Origin: Corallococcus sp.
GTDB lineage: Bacteria; Bacillota; Clostridia; Christensenellales; CAG-314
Direction of reading: 5' to 3'
Length of the DNA: 53,363 bases
Assembly (NCBI GenBank): GCA_023667435.1
Contig: JAMPAB010000005.1
Coordinates: forward strand, 1 to 53,363
A program made the position numbers and the translations under genes. This document shows, piece by piece, positions 26,293 to 34,157 of the stretch (its first letter is position 1; the number at the start of each line of letters is the position of its first letter). A model generated the notes under the pieces. The model had not been told where the DNA came from. It saw only the letters and a program-made list of their open reading frames with translations, and did no database searches.

Positions 26293-26796
26293 TTACATTA
26301 TTCTGCACAGCAGACATGCCGCAATGCCGCCTATTAAATTACAGAATAACGCTATTGGTATCGCAAAACCGGTTCTTTTTACATTCGTACCCGCAAAATA
26401 CACGCTCGCCACATAAAAAACGGTTTCGCTGCTTCCCATAATTACCGAAGCGCAGCGGCCTACGTAACTGTCCGCGCCGTACTGCGCGTATACGTCGGAA
26501 AGCAGCGCCAGACTTCCGCTGCCCGTAAAAGGACGGAGAAGCAACAGCTCCACCACCTCGCTCGGGATACCCAGCAAATTAAAGGGCGGAGCGAAAACCG
26601 CCGTTAAATATTTGTCTAGACCGCTTGCGCGCAGCGCGTTGACCATTATGAACATTGCCGCAAGATAGGGGAAAACGGAAACTGACAAATCAAAAGATTT
26701 CTTTGCGCCGCGCACGAAACCGTCGTATACGTTAACCTTTTTTATAAGTCCGTATAACAAAATAAGTATCAAAATAATCGGAACGACGTAGTTCAC
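26293..26796 (-). CDS. spmB: Spore maturation protein B
   Basis: A 167-residue inner-membrane protein of the nucleoside-recognition/Gate family. In Bacillus and Clostridium SpmA and SpmB are needed for spore core dehydration and heat resistance. Several membrane segments are visible (YVVPIILILILLYGLIKK at the N-terminus, IALFCNLIGGIAACLL at the C-terminus). The motif RPFTGSGSLALLSD, typical of SpmB, is present. The start is GTG, and its first four bases overlap the stop of spmA (GTGA), so the pair is translationally coupled. The length matches the family. Confidence 0.93.
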   Translation of the reverse strand: MNYVVPIILILILLYGLIKKVNVYDGFVRGAKKSFDLSVSVFPYLAAMFIMVNALRASGLDKYLTAVFAPPFNLLGIPSEVVELLLLRPFTGSGSLALLSDVYAQYGADSYVGRCASVIMGSSETVFYVASVYFAGTNVKRTGFAIPIALFCNLIGGIAACLLCRIM

Positions 26797-27365
26797 TTGC
26801 GCAGCGCCCCCTTGTTTGCTTTGCCGTAAGCCAAAAACACCGACGCTATGCCTATTACGGACGTCAGCGCAGTCGCGATCAGGTTGGGGAGAATTATGTC
26901 CGACGCATTTGCGGAACCGAAAGACGCGCGCAGACCTATTACGGTCGTAGGCAGCAACTGTACGCTCGTAGCGTTGACGACAAAAAGCATAGCGCCGAAA
27001 CGGGATAACGTTTCGCCTTTTTCCGTCTCCTTAATCGCCGCGATTGCCGACGGCGTCGCAGCGTTGCCTATTCCCAAAAGATTAGACGCGAGATTGAGCG
27101 ATACGTAATTCGCCGCCGCCTCGCTCACGTTGCCGTACAGCCATTTATTGAACTTGCCTAAAACTTTTGCGAGTTTTTCTACCAGACGACATTCCTCCGC
27201 GATATTAAAAATACCGAGCCACACGCAATATACCGCAATCAGCTCGAATGAGGTTTTAAGCGCTTGCGAAGCGCCGTCCAAACAAACCGTTAGTACGCTT
27301 TGCGGATTCGTAAACGCTAAAACCGCGATTGCCGCTATTGTTATTACCGTCCAAACAACGTTCAT
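26793..27365 (-). CDS. spmA: Spore maturation protein A
   Basis: A 190-residue membrane protein paired with SpmB. Recognisable family features are VWLGIFNIAE, then NYVSLNLASNLLGIGNAATPSAIAAI, a Gate-domain signature, and SVQLLPTTVIGLRA. The first helix (residues 3-20) is hydrophobic. No clear ribosome binding site precedes the ATG at 27365. The gene faces away from metG across a 169-bp gap that must hold promoters for both. Sporulation genes of this kind are usually read by mother-cell sigma factors; I could not identify a convincing sigma-E box. Confidence 0.92.
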   Translation of the reverse strand: MNVVWTVITIAAIAVLAFTNPQSVLTVCLDGASQALKTSFELIAVYCVWLGIFNIAEECRLVEKLAKVLGKFNKWLYGNVSEAAANYVSLNLASNLLGIGNAATPSAIAAIKETEKGETLSRFGAMLFVVNATSVQLLPTTVIGLRASFGSANASDIILPNLIATALTSVIGIASVFLAYGKANKGALRK

Positions 27366-27468
27366 ATAATAATTTATTTGCCGCAGCCGTTTTTATGATT
27401 TTCAGACGCAGACGCATGCCGCGCATTTACGTTTTGGAAGCGAGCGCGTAAGTTGTTTACAAAACGCG

Positions 27469-27497
27469 TTGAAAATGTTAAAATAAAAACAAATATT
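27469..27497 (+). promoter_or_regulatory. Putative metG operon promoter
   Basis: TTGAAA and AATATT are separated by 17 bases and lie 38 bases before the GTG start of metG. The gap is too short to hold a full T-box leader, and none is seen. Confidence 0.55.
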
Positions 27498-27534
27498 TTG
27501 CGAAGTTCCATTAGCTTCGGCAAAGGAGGATTTT

Positions 27535-29463
27535 GTGACAAAAAAACCTTACTACATTACGACGCCTATTTATTATTCCAGCGGCAGTTTCCATATCGGA
27601 CATTGCTATACTACCGTAATATGCGACGCGTTGGCGCGTTTCAAACGTATGGACGGGTACGACGTCTTTTATCTGACGGGTACGGACGAACACGGACAAA
27701 AAGTGCAGCAGCGCGCGGAAAAAGCAGGCGTAACTCCCAAACAATTCGTAGACAAACTGTACGAACAAATCGTCGCGCTGTGGAAAGCGCTTGATATAAG
27801 CTACGACAAATTTATACGTACTACCGACGAATATCACGAACTAACGGTGCAAAAAATATACGAAAAACTTCTTGCGAGCGGAGACATTTACAAAGCGGAA
27901 TACGAAGGGCTGTACTGTACGCCCTGCGAAGCGTTCTGGACGGAAAGTCAGCTTGCAGACGGAAAATGTCCCGACTGCGGACGTCCCGTAATTAAGCAGA
28001 AAGAGGAAAGCTATTTCTTCCGTTTGAGCAAATATCAGGACAGACTTATGGCGTTTTATAAGGAAAACCCCGAATTCATAAGTCCGAAATCGCGCATGAA
28101 CGAAATGATAAACAATTTTATCAAACCGGGACTTAAAGACTTGTGCATATCGCGAACGACTTTCGACTGGGGCATAAAACTGCCCTTCGACGAAAAACAC
28201 GTGGCGTACGTATGGATAGACGCGTTGACGAACTACATTACGGCGCTGGGATACTTACAGGACGATCACGAAAAGTTCGATAAATATTGGCCCGCCGATT
28301 TGCATATGGTAGGCAAAGAAATCGTCCGCTTTCACACCGTCATTTGGCCCGCTTTGCTTATGGCGCTGAATTTACCGCTGCCGAAAAAGGTTTACGGACA
28401 CGGCTGGCTGCTGTTCGGCAACGACAAAATGAGCAAATCTAAGGGCAACACGGTCGATCCGTTTTTCCTTGTCGACCGTTACGGCGTAGATCCCGTCAGA
28501 TACTATCTGCTTCGCGAAATACCGTTCGGCAGCGACGGCAATTACACCAACGAAGCGCTTCTTGCGCGCACAAACGCCGACCTCGTAAACGATTTGGGCA
28601 ATCTCGTAAGCCGCACTACCGCAATGATAACGCAGTATTTCAACGGAGAAGTTCCTTCGCCCAACGGTTATACCGAGTTGGATAAGGAGTTGATTGTTCT
28701 TTGCGAAAACGCGCTTGCAAACGTCAGAAAGGACATAGATAATTTGTCCGCGCCCGACGCGCTTGCGGACATTTTCAAAATAATTCAACGCGCGAATAAG
28801 TATATAGACGAAACCGCCCCCTGGACGTTAAACAAAACGGGAAATAAAACCCGCCTTGCAACGGTGTTGTACGTGCTTGCGGAATGTATCCGATTTGCCG
28901 CCGTGCTGCTTAAACCGTTTATTACGAAAACTTCCGACGAAATCTTCGTAAAACTGGGCGTGAAAAGTCCCGACAGTTTTAAGGGTCTTGATAAATTCGG
29001 CGGTTTGCCCGTCGGATCTAAGGTTACAAAGGGAGAAAATTTGTTTAACCGCATAGACGTAGAAAAGGAGTTGAAAGCTTTGGAAGAAATCGCCGCAAAA
29101 CAAAACGACACGGAAGATAAACAGGACAAGCCCGTTGACGAACAGATAGACATAAACGACTTTGCAAAAATCAAACTGCGTACCGCTAAAGTATTGAGTT
29201 GCGAAAAGGTGGCGAAAAGCGACAAACTGCTCGTATTTAAACTGCAAGTCGGAAGCGAGGTGCGTCAGGTGGTCAGCGGAATCGCTCAATACTACGCGCC
29301 CGAAGAATTGATAGGCAAAACGGTCGTACTCGTTGCAAACCTCAAACCTGCGAAAATACGCGGAGTGGAAAGTAACGGTATGATTCTATGCGCAGACAAC
29401 GGAGACGGCGTTGTATTCGTCACTCCCGAAAAAGACGTAGAATCGGGAAAGGTAGTCCGCTGA
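27535..29463 (+). CDS. metG: Methionyl-tRNA synthetase
   Basis: A 642-residue class I aminoacyl-tRNA synthetase that charges tRNA-Met in the cytosol. The HIGH motif is at residues 20-23 (SFHIGH), and the KMSKS loop is intact (NDKMSKSKGN). A zinc knuckle of the CTPC...CPDC type lies near residues 128-148. The C-terminal 100 residues form the EMAP-like tRNA-binding domain (IKLRTAKVLSCEKV, then SGIAQYY and NLKPAKIRG). This matches the Bacillus type with a fused dimerisation/tRNA-binding domain. The GTG start has AAAGGAGG seven bases upstream. tatD follows one base after the stop codon, so this is the first gene of an operon with tatD and a radical SAM gene. Confidence 0.97.
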   Translation: MTKKPYYITTPIYYSSGSFHIGHCYTTVICDALARFKRMDGYDVFYLTGTDEHGQKVQQRAEKAGVTPKQFVDKLYEQIVALWKALDISYDKFIRTTDEYHELTVQKIYEKLLASGDIYKAEYEGLYCTPCEAFWTESQLADGKCPDCGRPVIKQKEESYFFRLSKYQDRLMAFYKENPEFISPKSRMNEMINNFIKPGLKDLCISRTTFDWGIKLPFDEKHVAYVWIDALTNYITALGYLQDDHEKFDKYWPADLHMVGKEIVRFHTVIWPALLMALNLPLPKKVYGHGWLLFGNDKMSKSKGNTVDPFFLVDRYGVDPVRYYLLREIPFGSDGNYTNEALLARTNADLVNDLGNLVSRTTAMITQYFNGEVPSPNGYTELDKELIVLCENALANVRKDIDNLSAPDALADIFKIIQRANKYIDETAPWTLNKTGNKTRLATVLYVLAECIRFAAVLLKPFITKTSDEIFVKLGVKSPDSFKGLDKFGGLPVGSKVTKGENLFNRIDVEKELKALEEIAAKQNDTEDKQDKPVDEQIDINDFAKIKLRTAKVLSCEKVAKSDKLLVFKLQVGSEVRQVVSGIAQYYAPEELIGKTVVLVANLKPAKIRGVESNGMILCADNGDGVVFVTPEKDVESGKVVR

Positions 29464-29464
29464 T

Positions 29465-30235
29465 ATGATAGACGGCCATTTACATTTGGACGACGAGAAG
29501 CTGCGCGGACAGGCAGAAGAAATCATTCGCGGACTGAGCGCGCACGGAATCGAATTCGTAATAAACAACAGCTGCAATTACCGCTCTATGCTGGACGGAG
29601 CGAACCTTGCCGAAAAATTTGACGACGTATACGCTACCGTCGGTATGCACCCGCACGACAGTAAGGACTTCGACGATTGCTTTCGTACGACAATGCGGCA
29701 ACTCGCTTCGAGCAAAAAAGTAGTCGCTGTGGGAGAAATCGGACTCGATTATTACTACGACTTGTCCGACAGACAAACTCAAAAAGACGTTTTTGCGGAA
29801 CAGTTGGAAATCGCCGACGAGCTCAACCTGCCCGTTACGCTGCATATTCGCGACGCATACAAAGACGCGGCGGATATACTTACCGCGCAGAAAAAGTACC
29901 TTAACAACGGCGTGCTGTGGCACTGTTATTCGGGCAGCGCCGAGTTTGCCCGTCAAATGGCAAAGCAAGGACACTATTTCGCTTTCGGAGGCGCGATTAC
30001 TTTTAAAAACGCGCACAAGGAAGACGTATTACGCGAAGTGCCTTTCGACCGCGTCCTTTCCGAAACGGACAGCCCGTATATGGCGCCGGTACCCTTAAGA
30101 GGTACGGTAAACACCCCGTTTAACATACCGTTGATCGTTGCCAAAATCGCCGAAATCTACGGCAAAAGTATCGACGAGACGGAAGCGCAAATCCGCGAAA
30201 ATACTTTGCGGTTATTTTCCAAAATCAAACGTTAA
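29465..30235 (+). CDS. tatD: TatD-family metal-dependent DNase
   Basis: A 256-residue TIM-barrel hydrolase of the TatD family (YcfH-like). These are divalent-metal nucleases with 3'-5' exonuclease activity, linked to DNA quality control. Metal ligands are visible in order: HLHLDD (5-10), GEIGLDYY (about 97), LHIRDA (about 127), WHCYSG (about 151) and SETDSPY (about 201). The C-terminal RGTVNTPFNI segment is also typical. The ATG begins one base after the metG stop, so translation is probably coupled. metG-tatD adjacency is common in Firmicutes. The length is normal and all key residues are present. Confidence 0.95.
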   Translation: MIDGHLHLDDEKLRGQAEEIIRGLSAHGIEFVINNSCNYRSMLDGANLAEKFDDVYATVGMHPHDSKDFDDCFRTTMRQLASSKKVVAVGEIGLDYYYDLSDRQTQKDVFAEQLEIADELNLPVTLHIRDAYKDAADILTAQKKYLNNGVLWHCYSGSAEFARQMAKQGHYFAFGGAITFKNAHKEDVLREVPFDRVLSETDSPYMAPVPLRGTVNTPFNIPLIVAKIAEIYGKSIDETEAQIRENTLRLFSKIKR

Positions 30236-30420
30236 ACGCGCGTATAATGCGGTTTTACGGCGATTTTACTCTTAATCCGGCATTCGAAAACTTACAAGAT
30301 TTTGACGAACGTTCACCGAATATATACTTCGTGAAGACATACTCGCAGCGCGTACAATCTAACGGAAATACGGTACGTTTTTACAACCGAAAAACTCGAA
30401 AAAACAAGGGCATATATAAT

Positions 30421-31014
30421 ATGGATAATTATGTATATATATTAAATAATAAGATATATATAAATCTCACAAACCGCTGCTCGAATAATTGCGATTTCTG
30501 CATACGTTCGGGACGCGACGGAATGGACGGTCAAACGCTGTGGATAAAGGAAGAGCCGACTGCCGAAGACGTTATAGAACAACTGCCTCCGAATATGGAC
30601 GACTACGATTCGGAAGTGGTATTTTGCGGATTCGGCGAGCCGACGTATAATCTCGATGCGTTGGACGAGGTGGCGAGCTATCTGCACTGCATAGACAAGA
30701 CTACCCGCGTAAACACAAATGGGCAGGCGAATTTGATTAACGGACGGGACGTTACAGACGTTATCGTTACAAGCTGCGACGTTATAAACGTATCTTTAAA
30801 CGAGTGCGACGCCGAAAAGTATAACAAGCATTGTAAAAGTATCTTCGGAAAAAAAGCTTACGACGCCCTGCTGGAATTTGCAAAGCTGTGTAAACAAAGG
30901 AGCGGAAACGTGGTATTTTCCGTTGTAGACAGTATCGGAAAAACGGACGTAGCGGAATGCCTCAAGCTTGCCGATAAGCTAGGCATACCGCTTCGGGTTC
31001 GCGCCAAAGAATAA
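30421..31014 (+). CDS. TatD-associated radical SAM protein
   Basis: A 197-residue radical SAM enzyme of the family found next to tatD in Firmicutes (TIGR04038-like, named from memory). The iron-sulfur motif is near the N-terminus as CSNNCDFC (Cx3Cx2C) after the strand KIYINLTNR. GFGEPTYN and VNTNGQANL are the further S-adenosylmethionine-contacting motifs. The protein is short, with no auxiliary-cluster domain. An upstream in-frame ATG at 30247 would add 58 residues that resemble nothing in the family, so the start at 30421 is chosen; its ribosome binding site (AAGGGC) is modest. It lies 185 bp after tatD and before a terminator. Its substrate is not known to me. Confidence 0.9.
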   Translation: MDNYVYILNNKIYINLTNRCSNNCDFCIRSGRDGMDGQTLWIKEEPTAEDVIEQLPPNMDDYDSEVVFCGFGEPTYNLDALDEVASYLHCIDKTTRVNTNGQANLINGRDVTDVIVTSCDVINVSLNECDAEKYNKHCKSIFGKKAYDALLEFAKLCKQRSGNVVFSVVDSIGKTDVAECLKLADKLGIPLRVRAKE

Positions 31015-31113
31015 AACCGTTGCATAATACTCGGCGCGTCGCGCCGTTCAACGTTTTCGGCAAAGCGCGGCGCGCACGCAAAATTTGCATAAGCAGAAGT
31101 TCTTTATTTAATT

Positions 31114-31148
31114 AAAAAGTTCACCGATATTCGACGGCGAGCTTTTTT
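31114..31148 (+). terminator. Terminator of the metG-tatD-radical SAM operon
   Basis: AAAAAGTTC pairs with GAGCTTTTT, with an inner CCG/CGG stem and an 8-base loop. The right arm is part of a run of six T residues. It lies 100 bases after the radical SAM stop codon. Confidence 0.8.
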
Positions 31149-31204
31149 CGGTTGTAAAAGTTTGTTCTTATTAACTTATGCCGCGTACGGGCAACGTTGT
31201 TTAC

Positions 31205-31310
31205 TATACGTAATCGTCAACGCGGTACGGTGTAATAACGAGCAAACGATAGTTAATTGTAGTTAAACCTCATTAACTATTCTCGATATGCTATAATATA
31301 ACACACACGA
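31205..31310. repeat. Hairpin-bearing repeat unit A
   Basis: First of three related units. It holds TCAACGCGGTACGGTGTAAT, then a perfect 9-bp hairpin at 31249-31280 (ATAGTTAAT/ATTAACTAT), whose loop contains TAGTTAAAC. A TATAAT-like box follows. Read on the minus strand the order is box, hairpin, conserved block. Confidence 0.65.
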
Positions 31311-31322
31311 ACAACATTTGTC

Positions 31323-31412
31323 GCAATATTCTTCTCTCAACGTGATGTGTTGTATAATAGCAGTCAGCAGTAATTAGACGTAGTTAAACGTCGTTAGCTG
31401 CTACTGTATTTT
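31323..31412. repeat. Hairpin-bearing repeat unit B
   Basis: Second unit, 120-121 bases from unit A. It has TCAACGTGATGTGTTGTA, then a hairpin at 31366-31402. On the minus strand AGCAG pairs with CTGCT and GACG with CGTC, around the loop TTTAACTA. It abuts the dispersed palindromic element at 31413. Confidence 0.65.
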
Positions 31413-31520
31413 ATTATATCATCGAATGATAAATTATCGGTTCAAAGTATAAACAACTCACATTCGATGGATATTTCTGTTGTTTGTAACTTCATTGTTT
31501 TTCGATTATATTACATCGTA
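31413..31520. repeat. Dispersed palindromic element, copy 1
   Basis: This stretch aligns over its whole length with 39823-39943. Shared blocks are ATTATATCATCGAATGAT at the left, AACTCACATTCGATGGATAT at the centre and ATTATATTACATCG-like sequence at the right. The left and central blocks are inverted relative to each other (CATCGAATG/CATTCGATG). On the minus strand the left block reads TGATATAAT, an extended -10 promoter motif. Confidence 0.75.
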
Positions 31521-31537
31521 CAAGAGCAATACTTATT

Positions 31538-31620
31538 ACAATATGTAATTATCAACGTGATACGATGTAATAAACAGCAGTTAGATGCCGTTAAATGCAG
31601 TTTGTTGTTTTATTATAACG
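31538..31620. repeat. Hairpin-bearing repeat unit C
   Basis: Third unit: TCAACGTGATACGATGTAAT, then a weaker hairpin at 31573-31609 with TTTAAC in its loop (minus strand), then a TATAAT box. TACGATGTAA at 31561-31570 is also a perfect inverted repeat of TTACATCGTA at 31511-31520. Confidence 0.6.
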
Positions 31621-31649
31621 TTGCACTATTAACCGATTTGACATTTAGT

Positions 31650-31853
31650 CTAGAAATCGGACCTGCCTAATAGATAGTCGGTAGTCACGTCAAAATAGTC
31701 TGCGATTTTACACAGCGTCTCTAAACCGGGAAATGCACGCCCAGCCTTCATTTCGGTTACTGCTTGTCTGCTGATCAAACAATATAACGCCAGCTCCGTT
31801 TGTTTTGTTTGATTAGTTACAATTAATTCGTTAAACCGTTCGGTAAATTTCAT
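31650..31853 (-). CDS. XRE/Cro-CI-type helix-turn-helix regulator
   Basis: A 67-residue DNA-binding protein that is almost entirely one HTH domain. TKQTELALYCLISRQAVTEM shows the expected turn with S-R-Q-A-V in the recognition helix. FPGLETLCKIADYFDVTTDYLLGRS is the classic C-terminal half of the XRE fold (LxxIAxxFxVSxDYLLG). It faces a divergent HTH pseudogene across 68 bp that hold a perfect 15-bp palindrome, a probable operator for this protein. This is a phage-type or selfish-element switch layout. The ATG lacks a clear ribosome binding site. Confidence 0.88.
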   Translation of the reverse strand: MKFTERFNELIVTNQTKQTELALYCLISRQAVTEMKAGRAFPGLETLCKIADYFDVTTDYLLGRSDF

Positions 31854-31875
31854 AATATTATTCTATAATTATGTG

Positions 31876-31915
31876 TACAGTAACGCTTGACAATACAGTA
31901 TTACTGTACTAAAAT
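31876..31915 (+). promoter_or_regulatory. Divergent promoter with a palindromic operator
   Basis: TTGACA (31887-31892) and TAAAAT (31910-31915) are separated by 17 bases, a near-consensus promoter pointing at the HTH pseudogene. Between them lies the perfect palindrome TACAGTATTACTGTA (31894-31908), and a single half-site TACAGTA lies at 31876-31882. Binding there would block this promoter. The ATG at 31922 is so close that the transcript would be nearly leaderless. Confidence 0.75.
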
Positions 31916-31921
31916 AATTAA

Positions 31922-32130
31922 ATGAAAAAATACTCGAGCTTAAAAATCGATATCTCTAAAATAAAAGCTACATCGGGGAAAACTTTTTGACGTATACTTC
32001 GTTTTGTAAGCAATGCGGAATATCTTTAATAACGTTTAATAAAATACGAAAAGGCGAGAGCGTACGATTGAATTCGATAATTAAAATCGCCCAAACAATA
32101 GGTGTCAGAATAAACGACTTGTTAGAATGA
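31922..32130 (+). pseudogene. Frameshifted XRE/Cro-type regulator
   Basis: Translation from the ATG runs to a TGA at 31988-31990. One extra T in the T5 run at 31984-31988 would restore a single frame to the stop at 32128-32130. The restored product has about 69 residues: an N-terminal KIDISKIK segment, then SFCKQCGISLITFNKIRKGE (HTH with recognition helix) and NSIIKIAQTIGVRINDLLE, a full small HTH protein. It is driven by the promoter at 31887-31915 and lies opposite the intact XRE gene. It is either a true single-base deletion or a sequencing error in a homopolymer. Confidence 0.8.
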
Positions 32131-32317
32131 GACACAGTTTATTTGCCTAACGTACTTTAAGCATATCATACGAGGCATTCGATTCTGCTTCTTATGTTCA
32201 AGCCGTTAACGCAATTAAACGGTTTCGTTGTTTTTTTCGTTGGTACTCGCAACCAACTTTACTTTATTATACGCAGAGTTTTTTTTGTTTTCCCGTCGAT
32301 TGAATCTTTTATTATTC

Positions 32318-32380
32318 CCTTAGAGGGGTTAGTTGTCGGAATTTTACTTTGCGAAAACGCAACAACTATATGCCCCTAAG
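32318..32380 (-). terminator. Imperfect inverted repeat after the EEP gene
   Basis: CTTAGAGGGGTTAGTTGT and ACAACTATATGCCCCTAAG are imperfect complements flanking an inner GCGTTTTCGC-type hairpin (minus strand). It lies 25 bases past the EEP gene stop and may end its transcript; the T tract is poor. Confidence 0.4.
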
Positions 32381-32404
32381 TAGCGGAAGAGAATCTCTTT
32401 AACG

Positions 32405-33328
32405 TCAATTCGTCAACGTCAACTTTGTTACGATGGGAAAGTGGTCGCTTGGATACGCGCCGTTATACGTTGCGGTAATCACTTCGTAGCTGTTGACGGT
32501 AAAACCCGATTTGGAAATCATAAAGTAGTCGATTGTAGGATAATCGAGCTGCGTTCCCCAGTTCTGATACGTGCAGTGACCGATATAGCCGTTCGAAACT
32601 CTGTACTTTACGTCGTCGAAATTTTCCGTCGCCGCTCTGTACGTGTCGGAATTCTCTTCCGCATTTAAGTCGCCCATAATAACGGACGGCAAACCGCCGA
32701 ACTGTCGGATTTTTTCCAAAACAACGTTGATACCGTTGATACGCGCAAGATCGCTTACGTGATCCAAATGCGTATTGAAAACGACGAATTTGCTTTCGGT
32801 AGCTTTATCCTGCAAGATAACGTAACTGCATATGCGGTAACATGCCGCGCCCCAGTCTCTGCTCATAACGTCGGGCGTCTCCGACAGCCAAAACGATCCT
32901 TTGTCAACTAAATCGTACAAATCGCTGCGGTAGAATATAGGACAGCCTTCGGAATTGAACGTCGTGTCGCGATAGACTATTTCCGAATCGTAATTTTTAA
33001 GAATATCTCGGTAATACTCGTACTGCCACTTTGTCGCTTCCTGCATACCTATGATCGTAGGTTTTACTTGTTCGATATTTTTCGCTATCAAATCGGCGCG
33101 GTATTGCCACGTCCGTTTTCCGAAATCGAACAGGGCGTCGCAACGCAGATTCGCGCTCATTACCTTTATCTCGCCGTCTGTTACGTTTGTGTCGGAACAC
33201 GCAAAGTCAAGTTCGCGTTTGCTGCCGTTATATTTCGCTACGTACGCGTATTTCGCTATTACCAACGACAAAATCGCAACTGCCAGCGCTGCGGCTACGC
33301 CTATCAACGCTTTTTTCCAAACTTTCAT
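32405..33328 (-). CDS. Membrane-anchored endonuclease/exonuclease/phosphatase protein
   Basis: A 307-residue protein of the EEP (DNase I-like) superfamily, whose members cleave phosphodiesters in DNA, RNA, phosphoinositides or sphingomyelin. The N-terminus (about residues 6-28) is a membrane segment or uncleaved signal, so the enzyme probably acts outside the cell. Catalytic motifs appear in order: MSANLR (Asn), IIGMQEAT (Glu), VFNTHLDH (His), MGDLNAEENS (Asp-Leu-Asn), TIDYF, and a final PSDHFPI (Asp-His). The start has AAGGAGGG upstream. It is a single gene diverging from queH. No secretion of a free enzyme is evident. The substrate is not predictable from sequence. Confidence 0.9.
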   Translation of the reverse strand: MKVWKKALIGVAAALAVAILSLVIAKYAYVAKYNGSKRELDFACSDTNVTDGEIKVMSANLRCDALFDFGKRTWQYRADLIAKNIEQVKPTIIGMQEATKWQYEYYRDILKNYDSEIVYRDTTFNSEGCPIFYRSDLYDLVDKGSFWLSETPDVMSRDWGAACYRICSYVILQDKATESKFVVFNTHLDHVSDLARINGINVVLEKIRQFGGLPSVIMGDLNAEENSDTYRAATENFDDVKYRVSNGYIGHCTYQNWGTQLDYPTIDYFMISKSGFTVNSYEVITATYNGAYPSDHFPIVTKLTLTN

Positions 33329-33486
33329 ACGTTTCCCTCCTTAAATACAAAACGCTTAGAATACTGCCCGATATAATAACCGCTCGCGCATAAATATTGT
33401 AACACAGGCGAAAACAATTTTCCATAATTTGCAAAATAATGAATAAATACCTTTTTTCATACAGTTTTGAATACGTATATATGCTG

Positions 33487-33515
33487 TTGCTAAACTTTAC
33501 GAAGTGTTGTAAAAT
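33487..33515 (+). promoter_or_regulatory. Putative queH promoter giving a leaderless mRNA
   Basis: TTGCTA and TAAAAT are separated by 17 bases. The ATG of queH begins 7 bases after the -10 box, where transcription would start, and no ribosome binding site lies between them. Confidence 0.6.
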
Positions 33516-33521
33516 ATACCT

Positions 33522-34157
33522 ATGAACGTAAATTACGATATTCTTTTTCAACAAATACAAAACGGAATTGACGTAAACAATCCGCCTAAGCTGTTGCTTC
33601 ACGCCTGCTGCGCGCCTTGTTCGACGTACTGTCTAACAAGAGTTCTCCCATTCTTCGACGTAACGCTGTATTTTTCCAACGACAATATAACAAATTCGGC
33701 AGAACACGAAAAACGGCTATGCGAAGTAAAAAAACTGGTAGATACGGTAAACGGCGGCAACTTCGAAATTCAACCGCTGCGCCCGTTAAAGCTTGTTGCT
33801 CCCGCCGCAAATCCCTACAACTTCTACAATGCGGCAAAAGGACTGGAAAAAGAACGCGAAGGGGGCGCGAGGTGCGCGGTCTGTTTCCGCTTGCGTCTGT
33901 CGAACACCCGCGATTATGCCGCCTGTAACGGTTTCGATTTATTCGGAACAACGCTTACCGTTTCGCCGTACAAAAACAGTCAAACGTTAAACGAAATAGG
34001 ATTGTCCTTGCAAACGGACGAATTACGCTGGTTGACCGCCGACTTCAAAAAACATAACGGCTACAACGAAAGCATACGGTTGTCGAACAAATACGGACTG
34101 TACCGTCAGCATTACTGCGGCTGCGAATTTTCGTTGCAACAAACTACGGTAAAGTAA
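33522..34157 (+). CDS. queH: Epoxyqueuosine reductase QueH
   Basis: A 211-residue enzyme of the QueH (formerly DUF208) family, which carries out the last step of queuosine synthesis by reducing epoxyqueuosine in tRNA; it replaces QueG in many bacteria. The cysteine motifs of the family are all visible: LLHACCAPCSTYC near residue 27, ARCAVCFRLRL near 117, and HYCGCEFS near 200. TLTVSPYKNSQ is the further family signature. The length is normal. No other queuosine gene is in the window. The upstream promoter ends almost at the ATG and no AGGAGG is present, so initiation may be leaderless. Confidence 0.95.
   Translation: MNVNYDILFQQIQNGIDVNNPPKLLLHACCAPCSTYCLTRVLPFFDVTLYFSNDNITNSAEHEKRLCEVKKLVDTVNGGNFEIQPLRPLKLVAPAANPYNFYNAAKGLEKEREGGARCAVCFRLRLSNTRDYAACNGFDLFGTTLTVSPYKNSQTLNEIGLSLQTDELRWLTADFKKHNGYNESIRLSNKYGLYRQHYCGCEFSLQQTTVK

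Noticed and set aside
31205..31620. Hairpin array considered as CRISPR or integron attC sites
   Set aside because: The copies are too diverged and unevenly spaced for CRISPR, and the order of the GTTRRRY-like and AAC-type boxes does not fit attC; no integrase or cas gene is present.
31467..31670. 67-codon plus-strand frame starting in the dispersed element (ATGGATATTTC)
   Set aside because: The equivalent frame in the second copy at 39878 is broken by stops, and no ribosome binding site precedes it.
32194..32379. 61-codon plus-strand frame
   Set aside because: No ribosome binding site, hydrophobic AT-driven composition, and overlap with the inverted repeat after the EEP gene.
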